NCBI GenBank assembly: GCA_029865485.1
Contig: JAOUGT010000004.1
Span: 1 to 54,736, forward strand
Direction: 5' to 3'
DNA: 54,736 nt
Source of the DNA: Nitrospira sp.
Lineage (GTDB): Bacteria > Nitrospirota > Nitrospiria > Nitrospirales > Nitrospiraceae
Below are positions 10,479 through 20,617 of this stretch, piece after piece. Position 1 is the stretch's first letter; every line of letters begins with the position of its first letter. The translations under genes were made by a program, and so were the position numbers. The notes under the pieces are model-generated. The model was given only the letters and a program-made list of their open reading frames with translations. It had not been told where the DNA came from and ran no database searches.

Positions 10479-11113
10479 GATCGAGAGGTTCTCGCGACCA
10501 ATGGCCTCAGAATATGAGCGACCTGCTCAGCAAATACCCGATAGCCCTCGGTGGTCAGATGAATGCCATCGTTTGAGTAGCCCGCCTCCAGTTGGCCGCT
10601 CTCAGGCTCTGCCGTTGCAGCGAACAAATCGACGTGGGCAAGCTGTTTAGAATCGGCATAGGCATGGATCAGCCGGTTCAACTGACGTCGACGAGCCACA
10701 TGCTCCTGCACCCAGTCCTGTCCCTCTTGGCTCCCAGCCGCATCTTCCACTCGAATCGATGGGACCGTCACCGGAATCGGCACTACACCGGACGTGAGGG
10801 TCCGCTCATACATCGTGATGAGATTGCGCATAATTTCTGGTGGTGAGGCATTCCATCCAAGATCGTTCGTGCCGCCCAGGATCGGCACATAGGCCGGGTG
10901 GCGCTCAAGCACATCACGCTGAAATCGGATCACCATTTCTCCTGTCAGTTCACCGCAGATTCCGCTGGTGTGAACTTCAACCGCAGAGCCCAGATAGGAC
11001 TGGAGGAATTGCCCGTATGGAGTATCCCGTCCGGTTGGATTCTCCCTTGTCGGAGATTGAAATCCTGCCGTCAGGCTATCCCCAAAACAGATCACGAGAA
11101 GTGGTCGACTCAT
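10475..11113 (-). CDS. SGNH/GDSL hydrolase, arylesterase TesA-like
   Basis: ICFGDSLTAGF, GGTNDLGW, DGIHLTTEGY blocks; 4-bp ATGA overlap with the thioredoxin gene. Confidence 0.88.
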   Translation of the reverse strand: MSRPLLVICFGDSLTAGFQSPTRENPTGRDTPYGQFLQSYLGSAVEVHTSGICGELTGEMVIRFQRDVLERHPAYVPILGGTNDLGWNASPPEIMRNLITMYERTLTSGVVPIPVTVPSIRVEDAAGSQEGQDWVQEHVARRRQLNRLIHAYADSKQLAHVDLFAATAEPESGQLEAGYSNDGIHLTTEGYRVFAEQVAHILRPLVARTSRS

Positions 11114-11390
11114 GGTGCAGATCGATTCTACCGCCGCCCCGGATGTCAGACAAGCCGTTCGCACTGCATCGCTTCAGACCACCAGACCGTGAGGCCTCAC
11201 GACATGACAGCCCTGGATCCCTTTTATGCCCTCGGCGGCACCCGCCGACGCGTGCTTTCCTTCACCACAGCTTCGGAGGACACCCCCTGTGCATTTCCTC
11301 TAAGCTGTACAGATGTGGTTTCCTCCATAGGTAGGCAAAGAATAGTGATTTTCTTGACGAATACTTGATCTCTCGGTAGGTCTTACCCTT

Positions 11391-13211
11391 ATGTCCACGA
11401 ACGTCACGTCGGCGCAGGAGATGCTTGCGGCGGCCGTCCCAGCACGAGGCGCGGAAGATCCGGAAGTCGCCTCAATCAAACGTGTCCTGAAGTTGCTGGA
11501 CAAAACTGCAAAGTCCAATCGAACGTACGGTTCCGCCAACCCGGTCGCACAAAAATTTTCGCAGCAATTCTTCGAAGAGCTCAGCACCCACCTGGCAACC
11601 TATGACAAGCTGTCCTTCCTGGTCCAGCGCACTGCCCTCCTGTACAAAGAGTCTGTGGTCTATCAGGAGGAGCAAAACGGTGGCGGGGAAAGTATGGCGT
11701 TTAAGCTGTACGCGGACGGCATCCGGGAATTATCCCTTCATCAGGGTCTGACGCAAGAAGATGTTGGATTCTTTCTGGACTCCTTGTGGGGAGGACTCGA
11801 CCCGACCAACGACGATGATGACATCGTCACACGGATCTGGGGAAAGAACCTCTCGACCATTTCCATCGTGACGGCGGAAGAAGTGGCCAGTGCCTCGGTC
11901 GGTCAAGGGGAATTCGTTCGGCTCGACAGTACCCAAAGCTTTTCTGACTCAACACTTCGCGATCTCATTGATCGTGAAAAAACTCGCAGCAAGCAAGCAT
12001 CTGAGGACAAGACCACCAGCGGCTCTGAAAAGAGCGGCAGCACGCAGGACCGTCATCTTCAAGCAGGGCACCTCGGTTACGAAGTCACTGAGGAAGAACT
12101 CACGGCATTAGCCGAAGAAATTGAGGCCGAGAGGCGCCGAGACTCTCTGGCATACATTCTCGATGCGCTGACCGCCATTCTCTCCTCTGAACAATCCTCG
12201 ACTCTCCTGACAAAACTGCTCAGCATCTGGGGCGCCGTTGTCGAATCCCTCCTCCGCGAGGGGAAATGGACGGTGTTGGAGCATGTGGTGAGTCTCCTGC
12301 ATGAAAGCGATGCCGTCAGGCCCGACCTCACCGAGGAACATCAGCAGCAGCTCGCCTCTATCCTGAATGGGCTCGGGCGCACCGAACGCATCAAGACCAT
12401 CGAAAGCTATTTGAATCGAAGTCCGGATGCCAACGTTGAAGGTCTGTCGACTATCCTGCTCCTAATGACGCCGGATGCCGTGCCTGGTCTCTGCACGCTG
12501 CTGGCAAACCTCACCTCCCCGGCGCACCAGGCCATTGTTGTCGAAGTCCTCACCCTCTTGGCGAAAGATAAACCGGATGCTGTGGTGCGGGGACTCATGG
12601 ATCGTCGACCGGCCTATGTCCGCAATCTTCTTTCCATCCTCCTCAAATGGAATACTCCCAGATTCGTAGAGTCGATTGAAAAGTTAATCCGCTATCCAGA
12701 CGCACAGGTCCGACGCGACGTCGTGCGCGCAATCGGCCAGCTCCGCCCGAACGGATCCGGAGTGAAACTGGTGCCCTTGACCAGTGACACGGACGAGAGC
12801 GTTCGCTTTGCGGCACTCAAACTTCTCATATCCGGCCAATACACGGTCCCCTTCACGCAATGGTCTCCGCTTGTCCTTGAGGATGGCTTTATGGACCGGC
12901 CCATCAGCGAACGCCGAGCCGTGTTCCAAGCCATGCGGATGTCGTGTGGAGATGAAGCCGTGCCCTACTGGCAGGAACTCATGACAACCTGGACCTGGAC
13001 CAACCGTAGGAAAAGGGAAGAACTCGCGGTGCTTGCGGCAGAGACGCTCGGGAAGCTTGCCACGCCCGTGGCGATATCGGCGTTGGAACGGGGCTCGAAA
13101 AAGGGAAATGCAGCCGTTCGCCAAGCGTGCAGCGTGGCTCTGACGCAAGCCCTCAAGCGCCAGCAGCAACAACCCTCGGCCACCAAAGCGACGGATGGAG
13201 AAACAGCATGA
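11391..13211 (+). CDS. HEAT-repeat domain protein
   Basis: Helical repeats (DAQVRRDVVRAIGQLRPNGSGVKLVPLTSDTDESVRFAALKLL). Confidence 0.75.
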   Translation: MSTNVTSAQEMLAAAVPARGAEDPEVASIKRVLKLLDKTAKSNRTYGSANPVAQKFSQQFFEELSTHLATYDKLSFLVQRTALLYKESVVYQEEQNGGGESMAFKLYADGIRELSLHQGLTQEDVGFFLDSLWGGLDPTNDDDDIVTRIWGKNLSTISIVTAEEVASASVGQGEFVRLDSTQSFSDSTLRDLIDREKTRSKQASEDKTTSGSEKSGSTQDRHLQAGHLGYEVTEEELTALAEEIEAERRRDSLAYILDALTAILSSEQSSTLLTKLLSIWGAVVESLLREGKWTVLEHVVSLLHESDAVRPDLTEEHQQQLASILNGLGRTERIKTIESYLNRSPDANVEGLSTILLLMTPDAVPGLCTLLANLTSPAHQAIVVEVLTLLAKDKPDAVVRGLMDRRPAYVRNLLSILLKWNTPRFVESIEKLIRYPDAQVRRDVVRAIGQLRPNGSGVKLVPLTSDTDESVRFAALKLLISGQYTVPFTQWSPLVLEDGFMDRPISERRAVFQAMRMSCGDEAVPYWQELMTTWTWTNRRKREELAVLAAETLGKLATPVAISALERGSKKGNAAVRQACSVALTQALKRQQQQPSATKATDGETA

Positions 13212-14776
13212 CAGTCCCTAAGGTCGCACTGCCAACGACGAAGGTGAGCACTGGCCAGACCGAACCACTTCTAACTCATGAAAAATCCCTCGCCCAGAAA
13301 ATCGGGCAAGGGTCCGAAGCCGGCGACATTCTTGATCAACAACTGGCTATGCTGGGGTTCCAGCTCATCACACAGCTGAACACGCTCATCAAGACCTCTC
13401 GCATCCATGGGAGAACGAATGCGGCACTCGACAAACCCGTTGAGACCATGCTGACACTGATTCAAACCCTGGCCCACGATCAACCCGTCACTGTGCGAAT
13501 TCAGAACGATTTTCTCTTTCTTGGTCAACGCCACCTCAAGATCAATGCCCAGCAAATGCTGATCGCCTCCAGTATCATCGATACGATGACCACCTGGAAG
13601 ATCGGTGGGCTCACCTTTACATCCTCCACATCCTCCAACGACCTTCGGGAGCTCGCCTACCTGTTCGTCACACTCGATCCTGCCACGAAATCGCTCCAGG
13701 ACTTTCGCCAGGAACTCAAGGCGCTGAACATCTCTACCATCCAACTACAAGATCGTCAGGAACTGGCACTCAAAAACGAGACCCCTTCAGATCAGACTCT
13801 GGGACCTGACCAAGGGGCAAAGGCCCGTCAGAAAGCCAAATCGAAGGTTGCATACGGAAAGGCTGCCAACGAAGTCGGACACCTCACCCAATCAGCACGG
13901 GCAGGCGGCACGTTAAACTTCAAGCAAGCCAAGCGAGCCATCCAAAACATCGTGGACCTCATGATGCAGGATGAAGCGACGGTGCTCGGCCTGACGACGC
14001 TCCGGTGTCACGACCAATATACCCACAACCATTCCGTCAACGTTTCCCTCCTCTCGCTCGCACTCGCTAATCGAGCTGGCTTTCCCAAGATCGAACTGGC
14101 CGACCTCGGATTAGCCGCGCTGTTTCATGACATGGGCAAGGCCAGCATTCCACTGGAGGTTCTGAACAAGCCCGGCGAATTCACGGAAGATGAGTGGACC
14201 ATGATGCGCAATCATCCGACCGAAGGTGTCTTGAGTCTCACACAAATTCGTGGCGTGACTAGCCTCCCGGCACGCATGGTTGCCGCGTCATTCGAGCACC
14301 ATATGAACCTCGACTATTCCGGCTATCCCAGATTGAAGACCCCATGGAAGCTCTCGCTAACCGGCCGCATCCTGATGATTGCGGATTGCTATGACGCGAT
14401 GACCTCGTCACGCGTCTATCGACGAGAGCCGATGTCTCCATCAAAAGTGCTGAACATCATGTTCTCAAAGTCCGGAAAGAGCTTTGACCCCACCCTTCTT
14501 AAGCTCTTCGTCAACTGTGTCGGCATCGTTCCAATCGGCAGCCTGGTCCTGTTGGACACCGACGAGCTGGCCGTGGTCCTCAAACCAGCCGTCAACAAAG
14601 CCAATGCGGAACGCCCGCTGGTCAAAGTGATCACCGATCGGCACGGCGCGCCAATCGAGAACGGACCAGAGCTGGATCTCACCGAAGAAGACGAGGCGGG
14701 CAACCATCGTCACAGTATCATCCGATTGGTCGATACCACCGAATATAAGATCGATACCAGCCGCTACTTTGTCTAA
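13208..14776 (+). CDS. HD-GYP domain protein (putative c-di-GMP phosphodiesterase)
   Basis: HDQYTHNHSVNVSLLSLAL, FHDMGKASIPLEVLNKPGEFTEDEW, HHMNLDYSGYP; 4-bp overlap with the HEAT gene. Confidence 0.92.
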   Translation: MTVPKVALPTTKVSTGQTEPLLTHEKSLAQKIGQGSEAGDILDQQLAMLGFQLITQLNTLIKTSRIHGRTNAALDKPVETMLTLIQTLAHDQPVTVRIQNDFLFLGQRHLKINAQQMLIASSIIDTMTTWKIGGLTFTSSTSSNDLRELAYLFVTLDPATKSLQDFRQELKALNISTIQLQDRQELALKNETPSDQTLGPDQGAKARQKAKSKVAYGKAANEVGHLTQSARAGGTLNFKQAKRAIQNIVDLMMQDEATVLGLTTLRCHDQYTHNHSVNVSLLSLALANRAGFPKIELADLGLAALFHDMGKASIPLEVLNKPGEFTEDEWTMMRNHPTEGVLSLTQIRGVTSLPARMVAASFEHHMNLDYSGYPRLKTPWKLSLTGRILMIADCYDAMTSSRVYRREPMSPSKVLNIMFSKSGKSFDPTLLKLFVNCVGIVPIGSLVLLDTDELAVVLKPAVNKANAERPLVKVITDRHGAPIENGPELDLTEEDEAGNHRHSIIRLVDTTEYKIDTSRYFV

Positions 14777-14873
14777 CCAAGCCGCCCACATCCACCATCG
14801 CCACTGACAGCCCCCTCTGGATTTCCCTCTTCCTGGCTTGACAGGTCAAAAGATGATCTTCGACAATGCTCTC

Positions 14874-15809
14874 ATGCCCGACCAGATCCGCATCGAGCGA
14901 TTGGAGTTTCGTGCTCGTTGCGGCGTGACAGTCGAAGAACGTGCGCGTCTGCAACCCCTCGCCGTTGATCTGGAGCTGGATTGCCGGATGGATCACGCCG
15001 GGCTCTCTGACGACTTACGCTACACCATCGACTATGCAACCGTAGCCCGCCGCGTCGTCGAAATCGGAACAAGTCGAGAGGCGCAGCTCCTGGAGTCCAT
15101 CGTCGAACAGCTGTTTGTTGTCATCTTTTCGGAGTTCCCTGTTGATCGGATCAAAATCTGGTTACGCAAATTGCATCCGCCGATCGTTCACATCACGACA
15201 TCCGTCGGCATCACCTGTGAGCGGACCAGGGTCGCCCAGACAATCCTCCGCGCAGATCCCCGCCCGGCGCGATTTCTTGTGCAGCAGCTGCATCGCCTGC
15301 CAAAGGGAACGGTCCTCGACGTAGCCGCAGGAAGAGGACGACACACGTTATTTCTCTCATCGCTGGGTTACCAGGTGGAGGCCATCGACCGCGATGAACA
15401 AGCCCTTGCGCAGCTGATGACCGACGCTCGCTCTAGGCACCTGGCCGACATCACAATACAAGCACTCAACTTGGAATCACCGCCTCCGCCGACTCTCGGG
15501 AAAGACCGGTACGACGCCATTCTCGTCTTCTTGTATCTGGCCAGACCGATCTTTCCGCCACTCATTCATGCGTTGAAGCCTGGCGGCGTGTTGGTCTACG
15601 AAACCTTTCTCATCGATCATCACCTCCACTATCAACACCCACGGCGTCGGGAATTCTGTTTGGGACATGGGGAACTCTTAACCCTGACCTCCGGGCTCCG
15701 CGTCCTCCATTATGATGAGGGGCTGCACGAAGGGGCTCGAGATGGAGAATCGGCCTATACCGCCCAACTGGTGGCACAAAAACCCTTCACGCCTGGAGCT
15801 TCAGCATGA
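14874..15809 (+). CDS. Dihydroneopterin aldolase (FolB) fused to a class I SAM methyltransferase
   Basis: FolB-like IRIERLEFRARCGVTVEERARLQPLAVDLELD...TIDYATVARRVVE followed in the same frame by VLDVAAGRGRHTLFLSSLGYQVEAIDRDEQAL. Confidence 0.85.
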   Translation: MPDQIRIERLEFRARCGVTVEERARLQPLAVDLELDCRMDHAGLSDDLRYTIDYATVARRVVEIGTSREAQLLESIVEQLFVVIFSEFPVDRIKIWLRKLHPPIVHITTSVGITCERTRVAQTILRADPRPARFLVQQLHRLPKGTVLDVAAGRGRHTLFLSSLGYQVEAIDRDEQALAQLMTDARSRHLADITIQALNLESPPPPTLGKDRYDAILVFLYLARPIFPPLIHALKPGGVLVYETFLIDHHLHYQHPRRREFCLGHGELLTLTSGLRVLHYDEGLHEGARDGESAYTAQLVAQKPFTPGASA

Positions 15810-16654
15810 GCCGCTTGGACCTTCACCTCCATACCACCCACTCTGACGGGAGCTGTACACCGACAGAGGTCCTCGACCTGGCACACCAGGCAGGAGTGAC
15901 CACTCTTGCCATCACGGATCATGACATCATGACAGGTGTCGCCGAGGCGACTACGGCGGGGGAGCACTATGGGATTGAAGTGATCCCAGGCGTCGAGATC
16001 AGCTCGATCATGGGCCAATCAGAGCTGCACATCCTTGGCTACTTTCTTGACTGGCAAGATCCTATCTTAAACGAACGATTCACGACCTTGCGAGAGAGTC
16101 GGCATCGGCGCAATCCACAGATCGTTGAACGGCTCCAAGCACTCGGGATTGACATCACCTATGACGAAGTCAGGACCCTCGCGGGCAGCGACTCGGTGGG
16201 AAGACCCCACATCGCTCGCGCATTGATGGATAAACAGGTGGTCTCGTCGGCGAAGGAAGCCTTCGATCGTTTTCTGGCCAACGGAAAGCCTGCCTACGTC
16301 CCTCGCGATCTTCCGACTTCGGCCGAAGCCATTCAGTGGATCAAAGCCGCGAGAGGGCTTGCCGTCTTGGCCCATCCGACCTGGGTCAAACTCGCTGATC
16401 GCTCGTTAGTCGAGCTGCTTCGAGAGCTCAAGACCGCCGGACTCGACGGCGTAGAGGTCTACTACAGCACCCATGCCAGTCGGCAAACACGTGAGTATCT
16501 CAGCCTTGCCCAGCAGCTCGGCCTGTTGGTCACCGGGGGAAGCGACTTCCATGGTCTCACGAAACCCGATATTGAGGTGGGGATCGGCAAAGGCACGCTG
16601 CATGTCCCCACCTCACTGCTTCCCAAGATGAAGGCGGCGGTCGGACAAATCTAG
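15806..16654 (+). CDS. PHP-domain phosphoesterase (RNase AM/YciV-like)
   Basis: DLHLHTTHSDGSCTPTEVLDLAHQAGVTTLAITDHDIMTG. Confidence 0.92.
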   Translation: MSRLDLHLHTTHSDGSCTPTEVLDLAHQAGVTTLAITDHDIMTGVAEATTAGEHYGIEVIPGVEISSIMGQSELHILGYFLDWQDPILNERFTTLRESRHRRNPQIVERLQALGIDITYDEVRTLAGSDSVGRPHIARALMDKQVVSSAKEAFDRFLANGKPAYVPRDLPTSAEAIQWIKAARGLAVLAHPTWVKLADRSLVELLRELKTAGLDGVEVYYSTHASRQTREYLSLAQQLGLLVTGGSDFHGLTKPDIEVGIGKGTLHVPTSLLPKMKAAVGQI

Positions 16655-16731
16655 CGTCGTAGACATGGCATGATTTCTCCTATCCATTGACTCCCCTCTC
16701 AGATCCGCTAGACTCTGCCTGTCTTCTCAAC

Positions 16732-18132
16732 ATGCCCGCTATGAGCAACCCCTCACGTTGGACCCTACAGTATCTTCTGGTGGCCTGCGCGGTTCTGGTA
16801 GTTGGCCCCCTGTTCAGCAAACTCCCCGCAGCCCAATCATTTCCGCTCACCCTCTTCGGTCTGAGTGGTTCCCAAACCGTGCACCTCATCACCGAGGCCG
16901 TCGGGTTGGTGATCCTCTGTATAGTTTCGATTCACATCGTTCGTACGATGCCAGAGGACGGACAAGGCTATTCGTTCCTCAAACGGATGATCAGTCCCGT
17001 CACAACCCTCCTCGTCGTGATTACGATAGATAAAACCCTTCGAGTCCTTGGACTCTCCCTGATCGATGGCTTTGGAACTGCACGCTATGCCATCACACAC
17101 ACAGCAGTCCTGATAGTAGCCGGCCTCTGGATTACGACAACCTGGCTATTGAACTTCACTGAGCTCCACCAATTCTTTGCGAAACCCGCTCAAGCGGCTC
17201 GCCGTACGACATCCCTCACAGAAACGGATGGGGCCCAACAAGAAGAGGCTGACGAACGTGACAGGAACACCTCACCTCGTCACTCCACCCCGCAGACCGG
17301 CACACCTTCCACTCTTGGTCGCTATCGGGTCTTGAAGGAGTTGGGACGCGGGGCGATGGGTGTGGTGTATCTCGGAAAGGATCCGACCATCCATCGGTTC
17401 GTGGCCATCAAGACCATGCGGCTCGACGAAACCGACGATCCCGACAAACTCCAGGACGTAAAGACACGGTTCTTTCGAGAAGCTGAATCCACAGGACGGT
17501 TGTCACACCCAAACATTGTCACGATTTTCGACGCGGGTGAGGAAGGAGACCTTGGATACATCGCGATGGAACTGCTCGAAGGGACAACACTCAAGGACTG
17601 GTCACGGAAACCAAAGCTTCTGCCGTTCGACAAGGTGATCTCAAGCATCGCCACCGTCGCGGAAGCGATGGACTATGCCCACCAACAAGGCGTGGTCCAT
17701 CGCGACATCAAACCGGCCAACATCATGGTGACCAAGACCCAGGTCATCAAGATCATGGACTTCGGCATCGCCAAGATGGCCATGTCCACAAAGACTCAGC
17801 CGAATATCGTGATGGGAACACCGAGCTACATGTCTCCAGAACAGATCGCAGGAAAGAAGGTGGATGGACGCTCTGATATATTCTCACTCGCCGTCGTCAT
17901 GTTCGAACTGCTGGCCGGCCGTCCCCCGTTCATGGCAGACAACGTCTCCGCACTCCTGTTTGCGATCGCCCAGACGCCCCATCCCAGCTTGAAAGCGTTC
18001 AGGCCCGATCTGCCACCCACGGTCAAAACCGTCCTTGATCGTGCCTTACAGAAAGACCCGGCCCAACGCTACCGCCGCGCCAACGAGTTCGCCACAGCAC
18101 TCCGCAGTTGCAGCGAGGGACTGGCCGCATAA
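16732..18132 (+). CDS. Serine/threonine protein kinase with N-terminal membrane domain
   Basis: LGRYRVLKELGRGAMGVVYLGKDP, VVHRDIKPANIMVT, IMDFGIAK; several hydrophobic helices before the kinase. Confidence 0.93.
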   Translation: MPAMSNPSRWTLQYLLVACAVLVVGPLFSKLPAAQSFPLTLFGLSGSQTVHLITEAVGLVILCIVSIHIVRTMPEDGQGYSFLKRMISPVTTLLVVITIDKTLRVLGLSLIDGFGTARYAITHTAVLIVAGLWITTTWLLNFTELHQFFAKPAQAARRTTSLTETDGAQQEEADERDRNTSPRHSTPQTGTPSTLGRYRVLKELGRGAMGVVYLGKDPTIHRFVAIKTMRLDETDDPDKLQDVKTRFFREAESTGRLSHPNIVTIFDAGEEGDLGYIAMELLEGTTLKDWSRKPKLLPFDKVISSIATVAEAMDYAHQQGVVHRDIKPANIMVTKTQVIKIMDFGIAKMAMSTKTQPNIVMGTPSYMSPEQIAGKKVDGRSDIFSLAVVMFELLAGRPPFMADNVSALLFAIAQTPHPSLKAFRPDLPPTVKTVLDRALQKDPAQRYRRANEFATALRSCSEGLAA

Positions 18133-18205
18133 CAATGAAGTCCATGAACTCTCGGTATCGTGAAAGTCAGCGTTTAGGTCAGAATAACCCGCAGGACGGA
18201 GTTCT

Positions 18206-18898
18206 TCAGTTTCTAAAGTGAAGCCGCCCTTTCGGCAGGGTTTGATAGCAGGCGTCAGAGAGATCTTGTTCGTGTCCTTGTAAACACGCAAGAATGCGTC
18301 CCTCCCCAAGCTCCATGGCCGGACACACTCGTTTGGCATCGGCTGCACAAGCAACCCGATACCCATCAGCAGTTTTCCAACGCACCATGCGTTGTCGGAC
18401 GATTTGCTGACAAGGTTGGGCAAACTGTCGCATGCGCTGCATCACACAGTGTCGCCTCTCGTCCCCGATGAGTGTGTCTGGGCAAAGCTCCTGGACTTGT
18501 GCATCGCACCGCACCTCCGCAATTTGCCTCGCACGGCTGTCTTGCAGGGCAGCCTCGCCACTAATCGCCGTACCACGTGACGATTCGCCCGTTCCCGTCA
18601 TTCCCCGGACAGACTGGCGTAGAACGCCGGGGATCGTCAGATCAAGTTCAGCTTGGCGAGGCCTTTCTGCGGACGACGTTGTCGAGAGAGCAGACAAGAG
18701 GTCTTCCTTCGAAGGAAGATTGGCCCACACAATCACCCAGACAAGGATCAACCCACCTCCTGTCACGAGACTTGCAATGGTCCGTGCAGATTGCTCCGTC
18801 TGTTTTGGCTGCATCATCGAGGTGAGAATAAAATAAAGCCGCCGGAAAATCACCGAAACAGGTGTTTTGCGCAGAGCCTTCGCATGGAGTGACACCAA
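18206..18898 (-). CDS. Membrane-anchored protein with two Cys-rich (GLG1/FGFR-type) repeats
   Basis: CDAQVQELCPDTLIGDERRHCVMQRMRQFAQPC and CAADAKRVCPAMELGEGRILACLQGHEQDLSDAC. Confidence 0.65.
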   Translation of the reverse strand: MVSLHAKALRKTPVSVIFRRLYFILTSMMQPKQTEQSARTIASLVTGGGLILVWVIVWANLPSKEDLLSALSTTSSAERPRQAELDLTIPGVLRQSVRGMTGTGESSRGTAISGEAALQDSRARQIAEVRCDAQVQELCPDTLIGDERRHCVMQRMRQFAQPCQQIVRQRMVRWKTADGYRVACAADAKRVCPAMELGEGRILACLQGHEQDLSDACYQTLPKGRLHFRN

Positions 18899-18936
18899 CT
18901 GAAGAAATATCGGGAAGCTGAACTGGGCGGGTGAGG

Positions 18937-19950
18937 TTAGTTCTCTGGAGCTTCTACGATATGATTCTCAAACCTGGTACAGCCTTCGGCCAAGAGACGG
19001 TTGGTCAGCATTTCGCCTGGCCATTCAATCGGCAGATCCGCCGTGAACACCCAGACGTCCGGTGAGGTCCAGACCGGACCATGCTCTTCGGGAAGTTCCG
19101 GATCGAACAGGTCGGTCCAGACCGGCATATAGACTCCATTCCCACATTGGGTGTGAAGATGGACGATGGTGCGAGACCGGACGAGCGGATCCAACTCTCG
19201 CCACACGGCAGCCGTCTCATCAGCCAGATGGTGAAGCCGCACGGCATTTTGTGCATCAAACATCGCATAGGCGGCATACACCGGCGCCTCAATCATGTCG
19301 GGCGCGCACGCGACCTCGGGACATTGCTTGACGAGTCCCTCGAGAATCTCCCGACGCTGATGATCTTCCCACGAGTCCGGCAATCCAGGATCCGGCGCTC
19401 CCATCATCTCAAACAAGAGAAAGGCGGTATTCTCAACCGGCGGAAGCAACCGAGCGGCGACGGACTGTACGCGTCGTGAGTCTGCCACCGTCACAAGGTG
19501 GTCATGGAATAGCTGGAGGTTCAGCATTTCCAAGGTGGCATCGGTCAACAATCGCGATTCAACACGAACGACCGTACCTGGAGGAAGCTCCAGATGTTTG
19601 TGCAGCAAATCGGCGGTCGCGATCGGATCGATCTTCAGTTTCAGCGGAGAGGTCAAATTCGCCTGGAGTGGAAGCGCCAGCGCGGCCATCGTGGCGTAGG
19701 TCGGTTTTTCATCATGCGGCCCGTCCAAGAGCAGCGTACAACTCGCCTCGGCAACCAGATCAAACAGCCACTCGGCCATTTCTTCATCGAGCGCGGCCAG
19801 GACGGTCAACAGATCATGCTCACGCCCCTGCTCGAGAAATGCCTGCAGCGTATCGATGGCGTCATCGGCATCCCCATGCTCATGACGGCGGGCGTTGATG
19901 AGATGGATCAGATCACGTGTCAGCGGGTCTGGACGAGACCAGGCTAGCAT
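18937..19950 (-). CDS. Hypothetical protein
   Basis: Long ORF (337 aa), acidic helical composition, no overlapping better ORF. Confidence 0.65.
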   Translation of the reverse strand: MLAWSRPDPLTRDLIHLINARRHEHGDADDAIDTLQAFLEQGREHDLLTVLAALDEEMAEWLFDLVAEASCTLLLDGPHDEKPTYATMAALALPLQANLTSPLKLKIDPIATADLLHKHLELPPGTVVRVESRLLTDATLEMLNLQLFHDHLVTVADSRRVQSVAARLLPPVENTAFLLFEMMGAPDPGLPDSWEDHQRREILEGLVKQCPEVACAPDMIEAPVYAAYAMFDAQNAVRLHHLADETAAVWRELDPLVRSRTIVHLHTQCGNGVYMPVWTDLFDPELPEEHGPVWTSPDVWVFTADLPIEWPGEMLTNRLLAEGCTRFENHIVEAPEN

Positions 19951-20083
19951 TGCTGTTCCTTATGATGCGAGCCAAGACCGATGGCCCGATAACTTATGCT
20001 GCATGTTGCCAAACTTTTACACCCCACGCAAGCGCGAACCGCATTGCCGGCACCATGACGGCCCCCACGCGCAGAATCTGCTC

Positions 20084-20497
20084 TTACTCGCCGATAATTT
20101 TGACGAGCACACGCTTGCGCCGACACCCGTCGAACTCCCCGTAAAAAATTTGCTCCCAGGGGCCAAAATCAAGGCGACCATCTGTAATCGCGACGACCAC
20201 TTCACGCCCCATCACCTGCCGTTTGAGGTGCGCATCCCCATTGTCTTCACCGGTGTCATTGTGCCGATAGCGCGCCTCATGCGGGGCAAGCCGCTCAAGA
20301 AAATCATCATAGTCCCGTAGGAGGCCCGGCTCATCGTCATTGATATACACACTCGCCGTAATATGCATGGCGTTTACCAACACCAGCCCTTCCCGTACCC
20401 CGCTCTTGTGGATCAAGACTTCAATCTGCGGTGTGATATTGATGTAGGCCCGCCTGGTCTTCGTCTCAAACCAGAGTTCTTCGCGATAGGATTTCAT
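20084..20497 (-). CDS. YjbQ family protein (UPF0047)
   Basis: [57 protein letters not shown]. Confidence 0.93.
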   Translation of the reverse strand: MKSYREELWFETKTRRAYINITPQIEVLIHKSGVREGLVLVNAMHITASVYINDDEPGLLRDYDDFLERLAPHEARYRHNDTGEDNGDAHLKRQVMGREVVVAITDGRLDFGPWEQIFYGEFDGCRRKRVLVKIIGE

Positions 20498-20617
20498 GAT
20501 GATCAACCGTCGCATTCTGCCTTCCGGTGCGAGCCACATGCAAGAGGCCCAGTCCATTCAGTCTCGCGTGCAATGTTCCAACATCCAGGAAAGAGCTATA
20601 ATTGAGACGGTCTCCCC

